Of a DNA stretch of 8,369 bases, positions 5,113 through 8,369 are shown piece by piece. Under the pieces are notes generated by a model. It did no database searches and had not been told where the DNA came from. It saw only the letters and a list, made by a program, of their open reading frames with translations. Where the stretch lies: positions 1 to 8,369 of the forward strand of contig JAICVP010000080.1 in the NCBI GenBank assembly GCA_025935275.1, given 5' to 3'. This stretch comes from Thermoleophilia bacterium. Lineage in GTDB: Bacteria > Actinomycetota > Thermoleophilia > Gaiellales > Gaiellaceae. The translations under genes were made by a program, and so were the position numbers. Within the stretch, counting starts at the first letter, position 1, and each line of letters starts with the position of its first letter.

Positions 5113-6444
5113 GTGACGCTGAAGGAGCTGACTGCCGAGATCGAGAGCGGCGCGATCGACACGATCGTGGTCGCGTTCACCGACATGCAGGGCCGCTTGA
5201 TGGGCAAGCGCGTGCACAGCGAGTTCTTCCTCGAGGGCGAGGTGGCCGAGCACGGCGTCGAGGGCTGTAACTACCTCCTCGCGCTCGACATGGAGATGGA
5301 TCCGATCCCCGGCTACCAGATCGCGAACTGGGAGCGCGGCTACGGCGACTTCCTCCTCCAGCCCGACCTCGACACGCTGCGGCGCATTCCGTGGCTCGAG
5401 GGCACTGCGCTCGTGCTCTGCGACGTCCTCTGGCACGACGGCACGCCCGTGAACCCCTCGCCGCGGCAGGTGCTGAAGCGGCAGGTGGAGCGCGCCGCGG
5501 AGCTCGGGTACACGCCCATGTTCGGCTCCGAGCTCGAGTTCTACCTCCTCAAGGAGACCTACGCCGAGGCCCACGAGAAGCGCTACGAGGATCTGACGCC
5601 GTCCGTGCCCTACATCCTCGACTACCACATCCTCGCCACCACCTACGACGAGCCTTTCCTTCGGCAGATCCGCAACCACATGCAGGCTGCGGAGATCCCC
5701 GTGGAGAGCTCGAAGGGCGAGGCCTGGCCGGGCCAGCAGGAGGTCAATTTCCGCTACGCGGACGCGCTCCGGATGGCCGACAACCACACGGTGTACAAGA
5801 ACGGCGCCAAGGAGATCGCGCACCTGAACGGCTGCTCGATCACGTTCATGGCGAAGCCCGACCACACGTGGATCGGCAACTCCTGCCACATCCACGCAAG
5901 TCTCTGGCGCGGCGAGGAGAGCGCCTTCGCCGGCGAGTCCGACGTGTTCAAGCAGTTCCTCGCCGGCCAGATCGCGTGTTTCCGTGAGCTCGCGCTCTTC
6001 CTGGCGCCGAACGTGAACTCCTACAAGCGCTACGCCGCCGGGAGCTGGGCACCGACGACGCTCGCTTGGGGGCACGACAACCGCACGTGCGGCTTTCGCA
6101 TCGTCGGCCACGGGAACGGACTGCGCGCCGAGACGCGGATCCCGGGCGGAGACGTGAACCCTTACCTCGCCTTCGCCGCGGTGCTCGCCGCCGGGCTCCA
6201 CGGGATCGAAAACGAGCTGGAGCTCCCGCCGCCCCTCGAGGGCAACGCCTACGAGTCGGACGCCGAGCGGTTCCCGCACTCCCTTCGGGACGCGATCGAC
6301 GCGCTGGAGAACGGCACGATGGCACGGGCGGCCTTAGGCGACGACGTCGTCGACCACTATTTGAACTACGCCCACACCGAGCAGCGGCTCTTCGACCAGG
6401 TCGTGACCGGCTACGAGCGGGAGAGGCTCTTCGAGCGTGGCTAA
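5113..6444 (+). CDS. Glutamine synthetase-family gamma-glutamyl-amine ligase
   Basis: A 443-aa protein of the glutamine synthetase (GS) fold, ATP-dependent joining of glutamate to an amine. Against the classic bacterial enzyme the metal ligands are retained: Glu140 and Glu142 (GSELEF), Glu203, Glu210 (GQQEV), His259 (SCHIHASL) and Glu340 (AETR). Arg306, Arg324 and Arg342 match substrate/nucleotide arginines. The ammonium pocket is not retained: Asp50 aligns with Glu50, Ser53 with Asn53 (VEGCNY) and Glu327 with Trp312 (GSWAPT). This pattern is that of GS-like enzymes such as PuuA and the actinobacterial GlnA3/GlnA4 group, which glutamylate polyamines or ethanolamine, so true glutamine synthesis is unlikely. 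There is also no adenylylation-site tyrosine motif of GlnA1 in the expected C-terminal place. GTG start at 5113 with no strong Shine-Dalgarno. Overlaps the next gene by 8 nt and diverges from a permease: together an amine-uptake and gamma-glutamylation unit. The specific amine is not determined. Confidence 0.87.
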   Translation: MTLKELTAEIESGAIDTIVVAFTDMQGRLMGKRVHSEFFLEGEVAEHGVEGCNYLLALDMEMDPIPGYQIANWERGYGDFLLQPDLDTLRRIPWLEGTALVLCDVLWHDGTPVNPSPRQVLKRQVERAAELGYTPMFGSELEFYLLKETYAEAHEKRYEDLTPSVPYILDYHILATTYDEPFLRQIRNHMQAAEIPVESSKGEAWPGQQEVNFRYADALRMADNHTVYKNGAKEIAHLNGCSITFMAKPDHTWIGNSCHIHASLWRGEESAFAGESDVFKQFLAGQIACFRELALFLAPNVNSYKRYAAGSWAPTTLAWGHDNRTCGFRIVGHGNGLRAETRIPGGDVNPYLAFAAVLAAGLHGIENELELPPPLEGNAYESDAERFPHSLRDAIDALENGTMARAALGDDVVDHYLNYAHTEQRLFDQVVTGYERERLFERG

Positions 6445-7153
6445 GCCCCTGATCGGGATCACGACGTACGTCGTGCCCGCGAAGTGGAGCTACTGGGATC
6501 TCGAGGCGGCGCTCGTCCCCGCCGCCTACGTGCAGGCGGTTGAAAAGGCAGGCGGCCGCGCGCTCCTCGTTCCGCCCGCAGAGGACGCCGTCGAGGAGAC
6601 TCTCGACGGGCTCGACGGCCTTGTGTTCTCGGGCGGCTCGGACCTCGATCCCGAGCTCTACGGCCAGGAGGCCCACCAGGAGACCTTCGGAACCGTCCGC
6701 GCTCGCGACGACGCCGAGCTCGCGCTACTCAAGGGTGCGCTCGAGCGCGACATGCCGGTGCTCGCCATCTGTCGCGGCAGCCAGGTGCTGAACGTGGCCC
6801 GCGGCGGCGACCTCGTCCAGCACCTTCCTGACGTCGTCGGGGACGAGAAGCACAAGCACGACCCGCCTGGGGTCTTCGCCGACCACGACGTCGACCTCGT
6901 CGCGGGCACGCGGCTGCAGAGCCTCCTCGGCGACCGCGCACCCGTGAAGAGCCACCACCACCAGGGCTTCGGGAAGCTCGGCGAAGGCCTGCGGGAATCC
7001 GCCCGCGCCGAAGACGGCACGATCGAGGCGCTCGAGGATCCCTCCCGGCGCTTCGCCGTCGGCGTCCTCTGGCATCCCGAGGCAGGCGAGGACTTCGCCC
7101 TCTTCCAGGGCCTCGTCGACGAAGCGCGGTGGTACGCCGAAGAGCGTCGCTAG
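6437..7153 (+). CDS. Class I glutamine amidotransferase-like gamma-glutamyl hydrolase (PuuD-like, peptidase C26)
   Basis: A 238-aa protein close in length to PuuD (about 254 aa), which hydrolyses gamma-glutamyl-GABA in the Puu polyamine pathway. The fold starts with KPLIGITTY (3-11) and FSGGSDLDPELYG (64-76), the latter a PuuD/C26 signature. The nucleophile is Cys112 in AICRGSQVLNV; the partner residues are His213 and Glu215 in GVLWHPE. KSHHHQGFGKLG (171-182) aligns with the 'S.HHQ' loop of the family. No synthetase domain is attached, so it acts as a hydrolase rather than passing ammonia on. GTG start at 6437 lies inside the ligase end (8-nt overlap), so the two are co-transcribed and probably translationally coupled. 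It would remove glutamate from the gamma-glutamyl product formed by the upstream ligase after side-chain oxidation. Convergent with the next gene, 9 bp apart. Confidence 0.88.
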   Translation: MAKPLIGITTYVVPAKWSYWDLEAALVPAAYVQAVEKAGGRALLVPPAEDAVEETLDGLDGLVFSGGSDLDPELYGQEAHQETFGTVRARDDAELALLKGALERDMPVLAICRGSQVLNVARGGDLVQHLPDVVGDEKHKHDPPGVFADHDVDLVAGTRLQSLLGDRAPVKSHHHQGFGKLGEGLRESARAEDGTIEALEDPSRRFAVGVLWHPEAGEDFALFQGLVDEARWYAEERR

Positions 7154-7162
7154 ACGCGCGGC

Positions 7163-7678
7163 TTACTCGTCGTCGAGCACCGTCAGCGTCGAGTTAAGAA
7201 TGGTCGCGCTGTCGAAGGTGTTCAGGTTGCGGAACTGGACCCGAACCGTGTGCGAAGCGGCCGAGACGTTGGCGATCCACTCGTAGCTCGCCACCGTCGG
7301 GCGCGGCTTCTGCACGCCGACCTTGCCCGTGTTGTCGAAGAACCGAACCCCCGGCCCGACAGGATTGCCGTCTACCGTCACACGAATGAGCATCGCCGCG
7401 TAGCGCTTCCCGGAAAACGAGCCGCCGCTGTTGAAGTCCTGCTCGTAGCCGGTCGCCGAGAACCGAATTGCGAGCGTCGACGGCGTGGACGGCGTGACCG
7501 TCACCGCGCTACCCGTGTTCAGGAAGGTCCCGGAGGGGGTGTCGACGCGGCCCTTCGTCGCCCAACGGACGTGATCGACTGCGCCGCCTCCGGTCGCGCC
7601 GATCGCTCCGACGACAACGACTGAGGCAACGAGCGAAAGCACCGCGAACACCGCGATCAACTTTGATCTCTTGGACAT
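7163..7678 (-). CDS. Secreted or membrane-tethered protein of unknown function
   Basis: A 171-aa protein with a clear export signal: MSKRSK, then a long hydrophobic run (7-26, LIAVFAVLSLVASVVVVGAI), then a glycine-rich GATGGG boundary. It may be cleaved or kept as an N-terminal anchor. The mature part is rich in Thr, Ser, Val, Gly and alternating hydrophobic residues, with no cysteine, and looks like a beta-sandwich (TLAIRFSATGYEQDF, AAMLIRVTVDGNPV and HTVRVQFRNL strands). I recognise no family, catalytic motif or sortase signal. The ATG at 7678 is chosen since AAGGAG stands 7 nt upstream; an upstream in-frame ATG at 7735 lacks this and would precede the signal peptide by 19 residues. It is divergent from a lipoprotein gene (98 bp gap) and convergent with the amidotransferase. 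Confidence 0.75.
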   Translation of the reverse strand: MSKRSKLIAVFAVLSLVASVVVVGAIGATGGGAVDHVRWATKGRVDTPSGTFLNTGSAVTVTPSTPSTLAIRFSATGYEQDFNSGGSFSGKRYAAMLIRVTVDGNPVGPGVRFFDNTGKVGVQKPRPTVASYEWIANVSAASHTVRVQFRNLNTFDSATILNSTLTVLDDE

Positions 7679-7685
7679 CGAGAGG

Positions 7686-7691
7686 CTCCTT
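7686..7691 (-). promoter_or_regulatory. Ribosome binding site of the secreted protein gene
   Basis: AAGGAG on the minus strand, 7 nt before the ATG at 7678. It decides the start in favour of the form whose signal peptide begins at residue 1. Confidence 0.75.
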
Positions 7692-7706
7692 GTTCGAGGG
7701 CCTTCC

Positions 7707-7735
7707 ATCCTGCCGCGTGCGGCCGGACGACTCAA
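7707..7735 (-). promoter_or_regulatory. Weak candidate promoter of the secreted protein gene
   Basis: On the minus strand TTGAGT (7730-7735) and CAGGAT (7707-7712) are 17 bp apart, matching consensus at four and three of six positions. Start near 7700 would give a leader of about 21 nt with the ribosome binding site. The spacer holds a short dyad GCCGC-GT-GCGGC (7712-7723). Individually weak; supported mainly by the same layout at 2566-2594 and 5057-5086. Confidence 0.3.
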
Positions 7736-7761
7736 TGGGCGACTCCGTTCAGGCGAGGCGC

Positions 7762-7767
7762 TACTCT
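7762..7767 (+). promoter_or_regulatory. Candidate -10 of the lipoprotein gene
   Basis: TACTCT (TAnnnT form) ends 9 nt before the GTG at 7777, with no Shine-Dalgarno at a useful distance (AGGCGAGG at 7751-7758 is 18 nt away). A leaderless or nearly leaderless transcript is possible. No -35 is apparent. Confidence 0.25.
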
Positions 7768-7776
7768 CTGGGCGCA

Positions 7777-8265
7777 GTGAGACGCATCGCCCTGCTCTCG
7801 CTCGCGGTCCTCGCCCTGGCCCTGGTGGCGGGGTGCGGCGCCGCCGGCAACCAGACCCAGGAACAGACGCTCTCGCCGGCGCAGGTACGGCAGAGCTTCA
7901 AGCAGGCTACGGGGCGCGAGCTCGAGCCGGCAGCGGTGAGCGATCCGGCGTGGGACCAGCTCGGCTACGGCCTCGACATGCCGCAGTCGCTCGTGGACCG
8001 CTACGGAATCTTCAACGTCTACGTCGGCAAGCCGGGCAAGAGTGCGTCCCTCGCGTCCTTCTTCAAGAACAAGCAGACGGGCAAGCCGCTCGAGCGGAGC
8101 ACGGATGCCATCTACTGGGAGCTCGACTCGCAGAGCAAGACCTGGGTCGCCTACAAGCGCTACGGCGGAAACGTCGTCCTCGTCTGGCAGAGCGGGTCGA
8201 AGGAGCAGGCCGCCGACGAGCGCTTCGACCGGCTCGACTCGATTCTCTCCGGGCTTCCCGGATAA
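7777..8265 (+). CDS. Lipoprotein of unknown function
   Basis: A 162-aa protein with a textbook lipoprotein signal: start residue, Arg2-Arg3, hydrophobic core (4-16), then the lipobox V-A-G-C with Cys20, so it should be lipid-anchored on the outer face of the cytoplasmic membrane. A flexible GAAGNQTQEQT linker follows. The mature part contains a YGLDMPQSLVDRYGIFNVYV segment (about residues 68-87), a lysine/serine-rich KPGKSASLASFFKNKQTGK-like stretch, and strands with aromatic residues (AIYWELD, WVAYKRYGGNVVLVWQSG), ending in a FDRLDSILSGLPG tail. I do not recognise the family; a small alpha/beta sensor or binding fold is possible. The GTG at 7777 is chosen because it puts the signal peptide at the normal length; in-frame ATGs at 7735 and 7663 would add 14 or 38 residues, the longer one overlapping the divergent gene. 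The SDR gene starts 12 nt after its stop. Confidence 0.72.
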   Translation: MRRIALLSLAVLALALVAGCGAAGNQTQEQTLSPAQVRQSFKQATGRELEPAAVSDPAWDQLGYGLDMPQSLVDRYGIFNVYVGKPGKSASLASFFKNKQTGKPLERSTDAIYWELDSQSKTWVAYKRYGGNVVLVWQSGSKEQAADERFDRLDSILSGLPG

Positions 8266-8277
8266 GCTCGCGGCCTG

Positions 8278-8369
8278 ATGGGCCGCCTGGAAGGGAAAGT
8301 CGCAGTGATCACCGGTGCCGCGGGCGGCATCGGCCGAGAGGCCGCGATCCTCTTCTCGGAGGAAGGCGC
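8278..8369 (+). CDS. Short-chain dehydrogenase/reductase, N-terminal start (partial)
   Basis: The first 30 codons, running off the window. MGRLEGKVAVITGAAGGIGR shows the first beta-strand and the TGxxxGIG cofactor-binding loop of classical NAD(P)-dependent SDR enzymes at residues 13-19; the next helix (EAAILFSEEG) follows. The catalytic Ser-Tyr-Lys region lies outside the window, so the substrate is unknown. The ATG at 8278 fits the usual SDR start. No Shine-Dalgarno is visible; TAAGCT (8263-8268, sharing the lipoprotein TAA) lies 9 nt before it. Close spacing suggests co-transcription with the lipoprotein gene. An SDR beside the ligase and amidotransferase genes is seen in the M. tuberculosis glnA4 region, as I recall it, so this enzyme may act in the same amine pathway. 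Confidence 0.85.
   Translation, partial: MGRLEGKVAVITGAAGGIGREAAILFSEEG

Noticed and set aside
5083..6279. A 398-codon open frame on the minus strand opposite the GS-like ligase.
   Set aside because: Its sequence is low-complexity Arg/Val/Glu/Leu typical of antisense frames in GC-rich genes, and the plus frame has full GS motifs.
7663..7776. A longer start for the lipoprotein (ATG at 7663 or 7735).
   Set aside because: The extra residues precede a signal peptide that is complete from the GTG at 7777, and the 7663 start lies within the divergent gene.
1..8369. Search by eye for CRISPR arrays, tRNA genes, IS ends, attachment sites or tandem repeats.
   Set aside because: No spaced direct repeats, cloverleaf pattern, transposase frame or flanking target duplications were seen; the coding density leaves no room for an array.

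Overview
This is a GC-rich, gene-dense bacterial window with strongly G/C-ending codons, frequent GTG starts and almost no intergenic DNA. That fits an actinobacterium; a Thermoleophilia/Gaiella-like soil lineage is my guess from the general look of the proteins, not something shown here. There is no rRNA, tRNA, IS element or CRISPR array, and base usage looks even throughout. Ten genes are present. The first and last are cut by the window edges, and strands alternate repeatedly (+ - + + - + + - + +), giving three tail-to-tail and three head-to-head junctions.

Left part (1-3400): the last 39 codons of an ornithine cyclodeaminase/mu-crystallin-like gene meet, with interlocked stop codons, a minus-strand 806-aa two-domain FAD oxidoreductase plus GcvT-like protein of the dimethylglycine/sarcosine dehydrogenase family. 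Only 37 bp separate that gene from a divergent Nudix hydrolase, which overlaps a small all-helical protein of unknown function by 4 nt.

Middle (3401-7153): a minus-strand APC-superfamily amino acid/amine permease diverges from a glutamine-synthetase-like gene, which overlaps by 8 nt a PuuD-like class I glutamine amidotransferase/gamma-glutamyl hydrolase. The synthetase keeps the metal and nucleotide residues of glutamine synthetase but has lost the ammonium-pocket residues, so it most likely glutamylates an amine (polyamine, ethanolamine or similar). Permease, ligase and hydrolase together look like import, gamma-glutamyl protection and release of glutamate in amine catabolism. The 83-bp divergent gap holds a perfect 7-5-7 inverted repeat lying on a candidate permease -10, a good candidate operator.

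Right part (7163-8369): a minus-strand secreted or membrane-tethered protein of unknown function diverges from a lipoprotein of unknown function, followed by the start of a short-chain dehydrogenase/reductase (SDR). In Mycobacterium tuberculosis, as I recall it, the similar ligase and amidotransferase genes are followed by an aldehyde dehydrogenase and an SDR, so the SDR here may belong to the same pathway, with two envelope-protein genes in between.

The most useful new observations are regulatory: three divergent pairs share one layout (minus-strand gene with a good Shine-Dalgarno and a leader of about 20 nt; plus-strand gene without one but with a -10-like hexamer 6-9 nt before its start, suggesting leaderless mRNA), and the stops at 3400/3401 abut exactly, with a strong hairpin on either side inside the opposing gene. 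I see no clear sign of an entirely new defence or mobile system.
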